From assembly GCF_020748185.1 (NCBI RefSeq), contig NZ_JAHZMO010000020.1:1-55705 (forward strand): a stretch of DNA of 55,705 nt. Reading direction: 5' to 3'. Shown here one piece after another: positions 8,942 through 18,740 of this stretch (the first letter of the stretch is position 1; each line of letters begins with the position of its first letter). The stretch comes from Terrisporobacter petrolearius (GTDB lineage: Bacteria > Bacillota > Clostridia > Peptostreptococcales > Peptostreptococcaceae). Made by a program: the position numbers and the translations under genes. The notes beneath the pieces were generated by a model that did not search any database, was not told the DNA's origin, and saw only the letters and a program-made list of their open reading frames with translations.

Positions 8942-10183
8942 TTAGTCCATCAAATTATATTCTTCATATAACGGATATTTTTCTGTAAGTCCTGTAACTA
9001 GATTTTTAGCCTTATCTTCTAAATCATAAGTTAAACATAAGTCTATAGCCTCTGCTATAACTACCATGTCCTCTTCTTTCATTCCTCTAGTTGTAACTGC
9101 TGCACTACCTACCCTTATTCCACTAGTTACATTTGCTCCATTTGGATCAAAAGGAATTGCATTTTTATTTGTAGTGATATAAGCTTCATCTAATCTCTTT
9201 TCAGCTTCTTTTCCTGTTATTTTTTTATTAGTCAAATCAAGTAATATTAAATGATTATCTGTACCTCCAGTTAATAATTTAAAATCTCTTTTCATTAGTT
9301 CTTCAGCTAATTTCTTGCAATTTTTCACAACTTGATTTTGATATTCTTTAAACTCATCACTTAATGCTTCTTTAAAACAAACAGCTTTGGAGGCAATTAT
9401 ATGTTCTAATGGTCCTCCTTGAGTCCCTGGGAATATAGCTTTATCTATAGCTTTTGCATATTTTTCCTTACAAAGAATTATTCCTCCACGAGGTCCTCTT
9501 AAAGTTTTATGAGTTGTACTTGTTACAAAATCTGCCACTTCGCAAGGATTTTCATGAAGTCCCGCTGCTACTAAACCTGCAATATGAGCCATATCAACCA
9601 TTAACAATGCTCCCACTTCGTCAGCTATTTCTCTGAACTTTTTAAAGTCAATCGCTCTAGGATAAGCACTTGCCCCTGCCACAATTAGCTTAGGTTTCAC
9701 TTCATGAGCAACTTTTTTTACATTATCATAGTCAATAAATCCATCTTTATTTACTCCATATTCATGGAATTCAAAATATTGTCCAGATATATTTGCTGGA
9801 GAACCATGAGTTAAATGACCGCCTTGAGATAAATTCATTCCCATTACTTTATCTCCTGGTTTTAATATAGCAAAGTAAACTGCTATATTTGCATTTGCTC
9901 CAGAGTGAGGTTGTACATTGGCATGTTCTGCTCCAAAGATTTTCTTCAATCTTTCTATTGCCAAAGTCTCAACTTCGTCAATATGTACACATCCTCCATA
10001 GTATCTGTTACCGGAGTATCCCTCTGCATATTTGTTAGTCAAATGACTTCCCATAGTTTCCATTACTGGCATTGATACTATATTTTCCGATGCTATTAAC
10101 TCTATATTTCTTTGTTGTCTAAGTAGTTCTTTCTTCATACTGTTATAAACTTCCATGTCAGCTTGTTTTAAATTTTCAAACAT
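8942..10183 (-). CDS. glyA: Serine hydroxymethyltransferase
   Basis: PLP-dependent cytosolic enzyme that interconverts serine plus tetrahydrofolate with glycine plus 5,10-methylene-THF. The protein is full length (413 residues from the chosen start). Hallmarks are [17 protein letters not shown], the QPHSGANAN motif and the PLP lysine in [12 protein letters not shown] (Lys226). An ATG/ATG run lies at 10192 and 10189, but the AAAGGA site at 10193-10198 is spaced best (nine bases) for the ATG at 10183. It is monocistronic and divergent from the BCCT transporter. I saw no glycine or THF riboswitch in the spacer. Confidence 0.95.
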   Translation of the reverse strand: MFENLKQADMEVYNSMKKELLRQQRNIELIASENIVSMPVMETMGSHLTNKYAEGYSGNRYYGGCVHIDEVETLAIERLKKIFGAEHANVQPHSGANANIAVYFAILKPGDKVMGMNLSQGGHLTHGSPANISGQYFEFHEYGVNKDGFIDYDNVKKVAHEVKPKLIVAGASAYPRAIDFKKFREIADEVGALLMVDMAHIAGLVAAGLHENPCEVADFVTSTTHKTLRGPRGGIILCKEKYAKAIDKAIFPGTQGGPLEHIIASKAVCFKEALSDEFKEYQNQVVKNCKKLAEELMKRDFKLLTGGTDNHLILLDLTNKKITGKEAEKRLDEAYITTNKNAIPFDPNGANVTSGIRVGSAAVTTRGMKEEDMVVIAEAIDLCLTYDLEDKAKNLVTGLTEKYPLYEEYNLMD

Positions 10184-10365
10184 AGTCATCATCCTTTCAT
10201 TTATAACCTACTGTTGACAAATAATAAATCTGTAATTTCCCCTACTATAAATATAGCATTTTTTTCACATAATATAATATATAAATTTTCTAACTTATAA
10301 AAATACTTCTTTTGTATAATATCTAAATTCCCTATAATATCTAGTTTATGTATAAATACATGAAT

Positions 10366-10394
10366 TTGCAAAAGTGACAACATCATGTTATAAT
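10366..10394 (+). promoter_or_regulatory. Promoter of the BCCT transporter gene
   Basis: TTGCAA and TATAAT are separated by exactly 17 bases, ending about 70 bases before the ATG. The -10 is a perfect consensus. Confidence 0.7.
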
Positions 10395-10405
10395 CAGGTT
10401 GTTAT

Positions 10406-10437
10406 AAAACAACTTATTTTTTTTTATAAGTTGTTTT
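10406..10437 (+). promoter_or_regulatory. Leader hairpin just after the BCCT promoter
   Basis: A 12-bp perfect stem, AAAACAACTTAT / ATAAGTTGTTTT, has an eight-T loop. It begins about 12 bases after the -10 box, so it would form near the 5' end of the mRNA. It could be an mRNA-stabilising cap, an attenuator or a terminator for minus-strand transcripts. No aptamer-like sequence is seen. Confidence 0.45.
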
Positions 10438-10467
10438 TATATCATAACTTAGTTAGGAGGATATATT

Positions 10468-12042
10468 ATGAATATAAAAAATAAAAATAGTGTCTTTATA
10501 ATCTCTATAATGTTCACTAGTTTGATAATTGGATTTGGCTTAATAGCCCCAAACTTATTTAAACAGATATCTAAAAACTTATATAATATAGTAATTATTA
10601 ACTTCAATTGGCTTTACTTAGTAGTAATGTTTTTAATAGTTATTTTTACATTGTTTTTGATTTTTAGTAAATATGGTGATATAAGGCTCGGTAAAGATGA
10701 TGACAGGCCTGAATTTAATAATTTATCTTGGTTCTCCATGTTATTTGGAGCAGGAATGGGTATAGGTTTAATATTTTTCAGTGCAGTTGAACCCATGAAA
10801 CATTTTGTGAATCCTATTAATTCTCAACCTGGAAGCACTGAAGCAATAAATTTTGCAATGCAACAATCCTTTATGCATTGGGGTATAACACCTTGGGCAG
10901 CCTATTCATTAATGGGACTTGCTTTAGCATATTTTCAGTTCAGAAAAGGTGCACCAGGATTAATAAGTAGTATATTTTTACCTATCATAGGTGAAGATGG
11001 TGTAAAAGGTCCAATAGGTAAGTTTATTGATATTTTAGCAGTATTCACTACAGTTACTGGTATTGCCACCTCTTTAGGTATGGGTACTATGCAAATAGCT
11101 GGTGGATTAGAATATTTATTTAATATTAAAAACACTATTTTGATACAAATACTTATAATTACTATAGCTACTTTTTTATATATAAAAAGTTCTACAAGTG
11201 GTTTAGATAAAGGAATTAAATTATTATCAAATATTAACTTAACTTTGTCATTTTTATTTTTATGTGGAGCAATACTAATTGGTTCTCAATCTAATATGAT
11301 GAAAAATTTTTTAAATGGGACTGGTTTATATCTAGAAACATTTATTTCTCAAAGTTTGTTTATAGATAAAAACGGAACATGGATAGCTAACTGGAGGGTC
11401 TTTTATTGGGCATTGTGGATAGCATGGATTCCTTTTGTTGGTATTTTTATAGCCAGAATATCAAAAGGTAGAACAATAAGAGAATTTATAATTGGCGTAA
11501 CAATCGTACCTGCATTAGCATGTATGATTTGGTTTTCAGTATTTGGAACATTAGGTATGGATTTAGGTTTGGATTTTGCTACAAGTTCAATTACAGTTAC
11601 AGAAACAGCATTATTTAAAGTCTTGGCAAATTATAATATGGGAGGAGTATTATCTGTAATAGCTATGATACTTTTATGTACCTTCTTTATTTCCTCTGCC
11701 GACTCAGCTACCTATGTATTAGGAATGTTTACATCTGACGGTGATTTGAACCCTAGTAACAAAAACAAAATTGCATGGGGAATAATTCAAGCCTTATTAG
11801 CAATAACTTTAATTATATCCGGTGGATTAGAAACATTACAAATGGTGTCTATAGTATCTGCATTCCCTTTTGCAATCGTAATGCTTATTAGTATTGTATC
11901 TATTAAAAAAGCATTAAGTGAAGAATTTAGTAATAAAAAATCAGTTAATAATGAAAAACCTTCAAAAAATAATATAAATACAAAAGAAATGTATTTGAAT
12001 AAATTAAAATCAGATAATAATGAGTGTAAAGAAATATGCTAA
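10468..12042 (+). CDS. BCCT family transporter (glycine betaine/choline/carnitine type)
   Basis: A 524-residue membrane protein with about twelve hydrophobic segments. The glycine-rich substrate/Na+ segment reads GAGMGIGLIFFSAVEP, and the tryptophan-rich signature covers FYWALWIAWIPFVGIFIARI followed by SKGRTIREF. These are definitive for the betaine/carnitine/choline family. The GMGIG form resembles Na+-coupled betaine carriers such as BetP rather than GMDIG-type proteins; that functional reading is inference. A hydrophilic, Lys/Asn-rich tail of about 45 residues could sense osmolarity. It is monocistronic with its own promoter and terminator. Together with the ABC importer at 0.1-2.5 kb it gives two routes for compatible-solute uptake. 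Confidence 0.92.
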   Translation: MNIKNKNSVFIISIMFTSLIIGFGLIAPNLFKQISKNLYNIVIINFNWLYLVVMFLIVIFTLFLIFSKYGDIRLGKDDDRPEFNNLSWFSMLFGAGMGIGLIFFSAVEPMKHFVNPINSQPGSTEAINFAMQQSFMHWGITPWAAYSLMGLALAYFQFRKGAPGLISSIFLPIIGEDGVKGPIGKFIDILAVFTTVTGIATSLGMGTMQIAGGLEYLFNIKNTILIQILIITIATFLYIKSSTSGLDKGIKLLSNINLTLSFLFLCGAILIGSQSNMMKNFLNGTGLYLETFISQSLFIDKNGTWIANWRVFYWALWIAWIPFVGIFIARISKGRTIREFIIGVTIVPALACMIWFSVFGTLGMDLGLDFATSSITVTETALFKVLANYNMGGVLSVIAMILLCTFFISSADSATYVLGMFTSDGDLNPSNKNKIAWGIIQALLAITLIISGGLETLQMVSIVSAFPFAIVMLISIVSIKKALSEEFSNKKSVNNEKPSKNNINTKEMYLNKLKSDNNECKEIC

Positions 12043-12070
12043 TAAAATTAACTTTCTAGTATATTACTTT

Positions 12071-12117
12071 AAAAAGTAGTTACTAGCCATTTTATTTAGG
12101 ATTAGTAACTACTTTTT
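12071..12117. terminator. Bidirectional terminator after the BCCT gene
   Basis: A 15-bp stem AAAAAGTAGTTACTA / TAGTAACTACTTTTT is followed by further T residues, between convergent genes. Confidence 0.88.
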
Positions 12118-12140
12118 TATTTTATTAAAAATATGATTTT

Positions 12141-13268
12141 TTATATAAAACAAATTAATAAACTTCCAACTGTTATTAGCACAAGTATAATTGTAATCAC
12201 TTTTCCTAAAGTATGAGCCATATTAATACTCCACCCCATACCTAATCTTTTTTCTACCATAAGTTTTGGATCTTCTTTGTTATAATAAATAAAACCATAG
12301 ATCCACTTTTCATCGTCATTTTCAATGGTATATATATTTCTACTCTTGGGTTTTATACTACTTAACATAAGGTAAAAGTAAATTACAGGAACTACTATAA
12401 AAATTGGTATTATACATGATCCTATAGTTAGCCACATGGGCATATCTTTTTCTTGTACCATAAATATTGGTATTGTAGATGTAATAGACTGAATACTAAG
12501 AGTTAAAGTAAGAAAAGAGTATCCTATGCCATTTAAGTATTTTACAGCTTTCTTTCTATTTACTTCTAAATTTTTATTGTCTATATAAGTATTTCCAGCT
12601 ACACTTCCTATTCCTATTACAGCAAATAATAGTACCATGGATATATCTATAAAACTAGTAAAAAATACGTTTAGTATATTTTTTTTAGAGTACCCATTTG
12701 GTTTACCATATGCTCCCCAGTGTGTGATTATAGTGTCTGGCATATTTTTATAGCTTAATAATACGTATACAAATGATACAAGAGATAATATTATGCATAT
12801 TCCAAATAGTATTTTAAATTTCTTTATTATTCTTTTCTTTTCATTTGCAAGAATTTCATCTTCTTTTATGATTACTCTTATAGGTACTTGTTCTTTATTA
12901 TCATTATTATATAGCTGTAAATTAGCTAAATAAGTATCTTTTACATATTTAACTTTTTTATATTCTATTGTTAAAATTAAAAAGAATAAAGTAAGATATA
13001 CGGTAGTGGAAATTATAATATTAGCACCTATATTTAAATCAAATATAGTTTTTAGGATTAAATATACCATGATACTTAAAAACAGTGATACATTTAATTT
13101 TCTTTTAAAATCTTTAGTTATCTTAACTTTTAAATCTTCTTCTATAATTATTTCGTTTATGTATACTCCAAAAAAGTATTTCCTACTACTTAATGATTGT
13201 GTACTTAAAGCTATTAAATGTGTAAATAATATTATAAGTATAAATACTATATAGTTTAGAAAAAACAT
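12141..13268 (-). CDS. DUF1648 / DUF5808 domain membrane protein
   Basis: A 375-residue protein with about eight hydrophobic segments. The centre has the DUF1648 signature YKNMPDTIITHWGAYGKPNG (about residues 170-190). The C-terminus carries the DUF5808 pattern WIYGFIYYNKEDPKLMVEKR followed by GMGWSINMAH. Proteins of this build are common in Firmicutes and often sit beside GntR-type regulators in SdpI-like immunity or membrane homeostasis loci, but the role is unknown. It is monocistronic here with no regulator next to it. An ATG with GGAGGGGGA upstream supports the start. Confidence 0.78.
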   Translation of the reverse strand: MFFLNYIVFILIILFTHLIALSTQSLSSRKYFFGVYINEIIIEEDLKVKITKDFKRKLNVSLFLSIMVYLILKTIFDLNIGANIIISTTVYLTLFFLILTIEYKKVKYVKDTYLANLQLYNNDNKEQVPIRVIIKEDEILANEKKRIIKKFKILFGICIILSLVSFVYVLLSYKNMPDTIITHWGAYGKPNGYSKKNILNVFFTSFIDISMVLLFAVIGIGSVAGNTYIDNKNLEVNRKKAVKYLNGIGYSFLTLTLSIQSITSTIPIFMVQEKDMPMWLTIGSCIIPIFIVVPVIYFYLMLSSIKPKSRNIYTIENDDEKWIYGFIYYNKEDPKLMVEKRLGMGWSINMAHTLGKVITIILVLITVGSLLICFI

Positions 13269-13447
13269 AAGCTCCCCCTCCGTCTTTATGCTAATTATAA
13301 TTTACTGTCCAAAAAACTTGTATATAAATAGAATATGAATATTTAAATTTTCTGTTTATATGTTTTATATTATAGGAACCTGAAATAAAATATCAATTAC
13401 TTTTCCTAAAGTATGGTTTTTTATGCATAAGTTACATTTAGGTCTTC

Positions 13448-14587
13448 TTATAAAAATCTAAAAATAAAAGGCCTTTTCAAATCCACAGCCTTTTTAGGAC
13501 ATAGTTCATGACAACAAAAACATCTTATGCAATTATCTAAATTTATATTAGGACCATTTTCTTTCATTTCTATAACTTTAGGAGGACAAACCCTGCTACA
13601 TACTCCACACTTTACGCATTCTTTATAATTTATTACTGGTTTCCCTGCCAATTTTTTATTTATAAAAATCTCAATATTTCTAGGTACTTTACCTCTTAGA
13701 AAACTAATACTTTTATTTGAAGGTATTTTAAAATCCTTAACTACTTTATCTTCTAATTCTTCTCCTAATAAACAAATATCCGAAAAGTCTTTTTCTATTA
13801 AGTCTCGCTCAACGGATCTTTGTACTGTTGGAACCTTAAGTGGATCTAAATTTATAAGTTTACAGGCAATAACATCTATAGCATAAGGGCTAGGAGAGGC
13901 TAGTAATACACCTATTTTTCTAGGCACACCTGCAGTTGGACCTTCACCTTCCATGCCAACTACGCCGTCCATAATAGTAAGAGTTGGTGATACAAAAGCA
14001 CATATATCAACTAATGATTCTGTAAAATCCTTAACTTCAGGCATTTTAAAATGATACTCAGCCTTTTTCACCCCAGGTATTACTCCAAATAAGTTTTTTA
14101 CCCCTCCTGTAAAAGTTGCCATGGCATGAGTTTTTAATTTGCAAATATTTATAACATGATCTACTTCAACTATAGGTTTTATTACTGTCATGTATTTTAG
14201 TATTTTTCCATTGTTATTTTCTACTTTTATTTCTGAAGTATCATAATTCAATTTAATATTAAGTTCTTCACATACTTTTTCTATACCACAAGCTTTGTAT
14301 ACACCTTTTAAAGATGATTTTGTGTAAGGTCCTCCTGGACTATCCCCAACTATTACCTTGCATCCAAGCTCCAAAAGTTGTTCAGACATAATTTTTAATA
14401 TCATAGGATGAGTAGTTGCCATTTCTTCTGGCAATTTTTTTGCAACAAGATTCATTTTTATAAATACTGTACTATTTTTCTTTACATACTTTTCAAGTCC
14501 ACCTAAATCATGTAACAATTTTTTTAATTGGGATTTTACTTCTTCATATTTATAACTATCACAACTTCTTAGTGACACTTCTTTCAT
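13448..14587 (-). CDS. DUF362 domain protein with two 4Fe-4S clusters
   Basis: A 379-residue protein. The first 290 residues form the DUF362 domain, with VFIKMNLV near the start, GDSPGGP and KLKTHAMATFTGGVKNLFG. The last 60 residues hold two ferredoxin motifs, CVKCGVCSRVCP and CIRCFCCHELCP, for two 4Fe-4S clusters. The family is widespread in anaerobes. Members have been called iron-sulfur flavoprotein-like or linked to cofactor metabolism, but no reaction is firmly established. It is cytoplasmic and monocistronic. Confidence 0.85.
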   Translation of the reverse strand: MKEVSLRSCDSYKYEEVKSQLKKLLHDLGGLEKYVKKNSTVFIKMNLVAKKLPEEMATTHPMILKIMSEQLLELGCKVIVGDSPGGPYTKSSLKGVYKACGIEKVCEELNIKLNYDTSEIKVENNNGKILKYMTVIKPIVEVDHVINICKLKTHAMATFTGGVKNLFGVIPGVKKAEYHFKMPEVKDFTESLVDICAFVSPTLTIMDGVVGMEGEGPTAGVPRKIGVLLASPSPYAIDVIACKLINLDPLKVPTVQRSVERDLIEKDFSDICLLGEELEDKVVKDFKIPSNKSISFLRGKVPRNIEIFINKKLAGKPVINYKECVKCGVCSRVCPPKVIEMKENGPNINLDNCIRCFCCHELCPKKAVDLKRPFIFRFL

Positions 14588-14667
14588 ATTATATCTCCTT
14601 TTTATAATATTCCTTTTTTAACTACTTAATTAATTATATCATTTCATGATAAGGGGTTATAAAACAA

Positions 14668-14710
14668 AAAACTTCTGAGAAATAGAAGTTTTTTATTTCT
14701 CAGAAGTTTT
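14668..14710. terminator. Strong hairpin terminator of the small gene at 14.7-15.0 kb
   Basis: A 16-bp perfect stem AAAACTTCTGAGAAAT / ATTTCTCAGAAGTTTT with an 11-base loop lies just after the stop of the gene ending at 14716. Confidence 0.85.
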
Positions 14711-14715
14711 AATAT

Positions 14716-15012
14716 CTAATTTAGTATATTTTGATTTTTAAAAGTAGGGCAGCTTTTCATTATGCCTTCCCATAATGCATTTATATAAATCTCAAATGTA
14801 TCATAATCATGTTTAAATAGCTCATCTGGCAAAGTAACTTGTACAGATTTAGCAATAACTAAAATTCTATTATAAAAATCATGATACTGATCATATTTAA
14901 TCATTTCAAGTAATTTTAATATTTCTAATTCATGTAACTCAGCTTTTTCTCCAATATCATATCCTACATTACTTATCATCTTTATTTCTTCCATAGGTAC
15001 ACCAACTTCCAT
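14716..15012 (-). CDS. Small conserved-looking hypothetical protein
   Basis: About 98 residues from the ATG at 15012, with an alternative ATG at 14994. The frame also opens with a TTG at 15030. The protein is acidic, without a signal peptide or membrane segment, and probably helical. I do not recognise a family. Codon use is like that of its neighbours and a strong terminator follows the stop, which supports it as a real gene. The ribosome site is weak for every candidate start. Confidence 0.5.
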   Translation of the reverse strand: MEVGVPMEEIKMISNVGYDIGEKAELHELEILKLLEMIKYDQYHDFYNRILVIAKSVQVTLPDELFKHDYDTFEIYINALWEGIMKSCPTFKNQNILN

Positions 15013-15250
15013 AATATTATAGTTTTTCAATAAAATTATAAAAATAAAAGCATAAAAGATTTGTCCAAACTAAACAAAAACCATGAAGATACATTAATTA
15101 TTTTAATTAATATAAAAATTCATGATTTATATACATTGCTATTAGATTTTATTATTTTTACATTTTTGACTCTAGCATTAAGTACATTATATGTGATTTA
15201 TACATCATATACAATCTATTTTCAACGACATTTTCTTTGTATTTTCAACA

Positions 15251-15673
15251 CTATTTATTAATTATATAATCCTTACAATTAGTAACTCCATACCACTCAC
15301 ATTCTTTACAAATATCATCAAATATATCTTCTGTCATATTATCATATACTAATGCTTCTAATTCACTATAATTGTAAAATCCTTCTTTTAAATTAAAATA
15401 TCTGACAACCTTTAAGTCAAGCAATTTTACTTTGTATTGAGATGAGCAAAGATTTTCATCTAATTTATTCGGACATTTCTCACAAATACTATCTGTATAA
15501 AAAACCAATTCTACTTCATTTATTTCTTGCCTTATATTTTCTACTTTAAGAAATTGATTATAAGCTTTAATTTTTTTTATAATATTTTCCATTTTAACCT
15601 TAAAATCTTCACTGTATCCATTTCCACTGTAAGCTCTCATACAAAGTAAATGATGTGGTCTTATTCTTAACAT
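15251..15673 (-). CDS. DUF1284 domain-containing protein
   Basis: The protein begins MLRIRPHHLLCMRAYSGNGY, the signature opening of DUF1284, and has paired cysteines in CEKCPN and CSS plus CKECEW near the C-terminus, suggesting metal or Fe-S binding. It has 140 residues from the ATG at 15673, which matches the family start. The frame is open to 15745, but the only AGGAGG site lies 15 bases before 15673, a long spacing, so a slightly earlier non-ATG start cannot be excluded. Function is unknown; the protein is probably cytoplasmic. Confidence 0.72.
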   Translation of the reverse strand: MLRIRPHHLLCMRAYSGNGYSEDFKVKMENIIKKIKAYNQFLKVENIRQEINEVELVFYTDSICEKCPNKLDENLCSSQYKVKLLDLKVVRYFNLKEGFYNYSELEALVYDNMTEDIFDDICKECEWYGVTNCKDYIINK

Positions 15674-15845
15674 AAACTTACTTTTAGACCTCCTTTCAAA
15701 ATTTAAATTTATATATGCAAAACCTTGTATTTTCCAGGTACTCATAAGATTATTATAGTATGAAAATACTAAGTTTTATAGTATAATATTAAGTAATCTT
15801 AGTTAGTTTTAATTTTAAATTTCCCCATTATATAGGAGGAAATTT

Positions 15846-16901
15846 ATGAAAGAATTAGTAATAGGAAATTTAATTGCAAAAGTACCTGTAATACAAGGCG
15901 GCATGGGTATTGGTGTGTCTAGATCATCTTTAGCATCTGCCGTTAGTAATGCTGGTGGAATCGGGGTTATATCAGGTGTTAACATTGGGTATGACGAAGA
16001 TGATTTTGAAAATAACACTTTACAAGCAAATTTAAGAGCTTTAAAAAAGCACCTTAAAATAGCTAAAGAAAAATCCAATAATGGTATTATTGGTGTTAAT
16101 TTAATGGTAGCTATGAATTATTATGAAGAACATGTAAAAACAGCAATAGAGTCTGGCTGTGATTTAATAATTTCTGGAGCTGGGCTACCTTTACAGCTGC
16201 CTAAACTAGTAAAAAATAGTGCAACTAAAATAGCTCCTATTGTATCATCATCTAAAGCAGCACAAGTTATCCTAAAAATGTGGGATAAAAAGGATAAGAC
16301 AACAGCTGATTTAATAATTGTGGAAGGTCCTAAAGCTGGTGGTCATTTAGGTTTTAGTAATGATGAATTAGATGATATAAAATCAATTAATTATGATGAT
16401 GAATTTATTAAAATTCTAGATATCACAAAAACATATGAAGAAAAATACAATAAAAAAATACCAGTAATTGCTGCTGGCGGAATATCTTGCGGACTTGATG
16501 TGAAAAAATATTTAGATTTAGGTGCTAGTGGTGTTCAAGTAGGTACTAGATTTGTTGCTACTCATGAATGTGATGCACATGATAACTTTAAACAAACTTT
16601 TGTTAATGCCAAGGAAGAAGATATTCAAATAGTTAAAAGTCCTGTTGGACTTCCTGGAAGAGCAATAAAAAATAAATTTATTGATAAGGTATCATGTTCA
16701 AGACCTAAAATTACAAAGTGCTATAATTGTTTGATCCCTTGTAATCCTAAGGACACACCTTATTGTATTTCAACTGCTTTGATAAATGCAGTAAAAGGCA
16801 ATGTGGATGATGCTCTATTGTTTTGTGGAGCAGACGCATACAAAATAAATGAATTAAAATCAGTAAAAGAAGTTATTGATGAATTAACTTATAACATATA
16901 A
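15846..16901 (+). CDS. Nitronate monooxygenase / FabK-like FMN-dependent enzyme
   Basis: A 351-residue TIM-barrel flavoprotein of the 2-nitropropane dioxygenase/FabK superfamily. Motifs are VIQGGMGIGVS at the N-terminus, GVNLMVA, IISGAG, the phosphate-binding EGPKAGGHLG and AAGGISCG, then GVQVGTRF. It differs from the FabK gene at 24 kb by an extra cysteine-bearing C-terminal segment (CYNCLIPC). Members oxidise nitronates or act as enoyl-ACP reductases; the closest form is usually annotated as nitronate monooxygenase. It converges on the fatty acid operon and has its own ribosome site (GGAGG) and terminator. Confidence 0.82.
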   Translation: MKELVIGNLIAKVPVIQGGMGIGVSRSSLASAVSNAGGIGVISGVNIGYDEDDFENNTLQANLRALKKHLKIAKEKSNNGIIGVNLMVAMNYYEEHVKTAIESGCDLIISGAGLPLQLPKLVKNSATKIAPIVSSSKAAQVILKMWDKKDKTTADLIIVEGPKAGGHLGFSNDELDDIKSINYDDEFIKILDITKTYEEKYNKKIPVIAAGGISCGLDVKKYLDLGASGVQVGTRFVATHECDAHDNFKQTFVNAKEEDIQIVKSPVGLPGRAIKNKFIDKVSCSRPKITKCYNCLIPCNPKDTPYCISTALINAVKGNVDDALLFCGADAYKINELKSVKEVIDELTYNI

Positions 16902-16914
16902 ACCATAAATAATA

Positions 16915-16949
16915 AAAACTGGCTAACTCTATTGGAATTAGCCAGTTTT
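16915..16949 (+). terminator. Terminator of the nitronate monooxygenase-like gene
   Basis: A 12-bp stem AAAACTGGCTAA / TTAGCCAGTTTT with a T-run, 14 bases after the stop codon. Confidence 0.88.
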
Positions 16950-17027
16950 TATTGAACGTAATTTATTATTTTACCTCCTATTTTTAATTGCTTAATAAAT
17001 GTATTGTATCAATAATTTTAAACAATA

Positions 17028-17071
17028 AAAAATGAAGGATCTACTGATTATATCGTATCCCCTCCATTTTT
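17028..17071 (-). terminator. Terminator of the fatty acid synthesis operon
   Basis: On the minus strand AAAAATGGAGG..AT pairs with ATCCTTCATTTTT (one G-T pair and a two-base bulge), followed by more T. It lies directly after the accA stop. Confidence 0.7.
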
Positions 17072-17077
17072 ATTATT

Positions 17078-17878
17078 TTAATTTCCCATTTTTCTAAATT
17101 TGTCATATCTGTTATTTAATAATTCATGAGAATCTATATGAATTAAATTCTCTAAATCCTTCAATATATATTCTTTTATATTTTCAGCTGCCTGAAGCGG
17201 GTTTGCTTGAGCACCATTTTCTGGCTCCATAATAATGTCATCTATTATGCCAAAATCTTTTAAGTCATGAGAAGTTATCTTCATGGCTAAAGCCGCCTTT
17301 TTTGCCTTACTTACATCTTTCCATAGTATAGATGCAAATCCTTCTGGAGATAAAATGGAATAAATTGAGTTTTCCATCATATATACTTTATCACCTAGAG
17401 CAAGAGCTAATGCTCCACCACTACCTCCTTCTCCTATAATTATTGATATTACAGGAGTTTTCAAACTACTCATTTCTAGTAAGTTTTGAGCTATAGCATG
17501 ACCTTGGCCTCTTTCTTCCGCTCCTATACCACAAAATGCTCCAGGAGTATCTATAAAACAAATTACAGGCCTTTTAAATTTTTCTGCTTGCTTCATTAGC
17601 CTTAATGCTTTTTTATAACCTTCTGGATGAACCATACCGAAGTTCATATCTATATTTTCTTTTGTGGTTTTTCCTTTGTTAATTCCAATAACTGTTACAT
17701 TTATATCATTTATACTACCAATTCCACCAATTACAGCCCTATCATCTCTAAAAGATCTATCACCATGAAGTTCAATAAATTCATCAAATATGTTTTCTAT
17801 ATAAAATTTAGCATTTGGTCTATCTTTATGTCTTGCAAGATTAACCTTATCCCATATTATGTTTTCATTATTTTGCAT
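17078..17878 (-). CDS. accA: Acetyl-CoA carboxylase carboxyltransferase subunit alpha
   Basis: Transfers the carboxyl group from carboxybiotin to acetyl-CoA to make malonyl-CoA, together with AccD. The 266 residues cover the crotonase-fold carboxyltransferase domain, with [18 protein letters not shown], the oxyanion-hole glycines in [11 protein letters not shown] and [12 protein letters not shown]. It is shorter than E. coli AccA (about 319) at the N-terminus, as in many Firmicutes. It is the last gene of the fatty acid operon and overlaps accD by 11 bases, consistent with equal synthesis of the two subunits. Confidence 0.95.
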   Translation of the reverse strand: MQNNENIIWDKVNLARHKDRPNAKFYIENIFDEFIELHGDRSFRDDRAVIGGIGSINDINVTVIGINKGKTTKENIDMNFGMVHPEGYKKALRLMKQAEKFKRPVICFIDTPGAFCGIGAEERGQGHAIAQNLLEMSSLKTPVISIIIGEGGSGGALALALGDKVYMMENSIYSILSPEGFASILWKDVSKAKKAALAMKITSHDLKDFGIIDDIIMEPENGAQANPLQAAENIKEYILKDLENLIHIDSHELLNNRYDKFRKMGN

Positions 17879-18740
17879 TTTCTCTCACCCCATGTAATTT
17901 TAAAACTTTGTATAAATAGTTTCTTAAATCCCTTCTTTTAACAATAGAATCTATAAATCCTTTTTCCAAAGCAAACTCTGCACTTTGGAAATCTTCTGGT
18001 AGCTTTTCATTTATAGTATTTTCTATTACCCTTCTTCCTGCAAATCCAATTACTGCATTTGGCTCACTTATGATTATATCACCTTCCATGGCAAAACTAG
18101 CTGTAACACCACCTGTTGTAGGATGAGTTATTACACTAATATATAAAAGTCCTGCCTCATTATGCTTTGATATTGCTAAAGAAGTTTTGGCCATTTGCAT
18201 AAGTGAAAATATTCCTTCTTGCATTCTAGCTCCACCAGATGCTGTAAAAATAATAAGAGGAAGTCTATTCTTTGTTGCATACTCTACAATACATGTTATT
18301 TTTTCCCCTACAGCACATCCCATACTACCCATCATAAAGTTACTATCCATAATGGCAGTTGCTACCTTTAGAGAATTAATTTCTCCAGTTCCTGTTATGA
18401 CAGCTTCTTTTAGGCCAGATTTGGCTTGATTTAGTTCTAATTTGTCTTCATATCCTTCAAAACTTAAAGGGTTTTTAGTTTCTATCTCTTTAAATAGTTC
18501 CACAAATGTATTTTTATCAAATATTTGATTTATTCTATTCTTTGCAGAAATACTAAAATGATGCCCACATCCTATACATACCTTGTAGTTTCTATCTAAA
18601 TCTTCTTTATAAAGTATGTTTTTACATTTAGGGCAATTAGTCCATTTTCCATTAGGTATATTTGGAGTATGGGAACTATCTTCTAAGTTTCTAGTGCTTA
18701 CTGTCACATATTCTCTTTTTCTAAATAAATTTTTAAGCAT
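17868..18740 (-). CDS. accD: Acetyl-CoA carboxylase carboxyltransferase subunit beta
   Basis: A 290-residue beta subunit of the carboxyltransferase. The N-terminal zinc ribbon has Cys36, Cys39, Cys55 and Cys58 (CPKC and CIGC). The catalytic half shows [12 protein letters not shown] and [14 protein letters not shown], the acyl-CoA-binding region. It overlaps accC by eight bases upstream and accA by 11 bases downstream. The product acts with AccA, AccB and AccC in the cytoplasm in the first committed step of fatty acid synthesis. Confidence 0.95.
   Translation of the reverse strand: MLKNLFRKREYVTVSTRNLEDSSHTPNIPNGKWTNCPKCKNILYKEDLDRNYKVCIGCGHHFSISAKNRINQIFDKNTFVELFKEIETKNPLSFEGYEDKLELNQAKSGLKEAVITGTGEINSLKVATAIMDSNFMMGSMGCAVGEKITCIVEYATKNRLPLIIFTASGGARMQEGIFSLMQMAKTSLAISKHNEAGLLYISVITHPTTGGVTASFAMEGDIIISEPNAVIGFAGRRVIENTINEKLPEDFQSAEFALEKGFIDSIVKRRDLRNYLYKVLKLHGVRENAK

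Noticed and set aside
10201..10386. 61-residue minus-strand open frame upstream of glyA
   Set aside because: No ribosome site, low-complexity AT-driven composition, and it overlaps the BCCT promoter region.
15061..15261. 66-residue plus-strand open frame between two small genes
   Set aside because: No ribosome site and T-rich pseudo-hydrophobic sequence; it overlaps the end of the DUF1284 gene.
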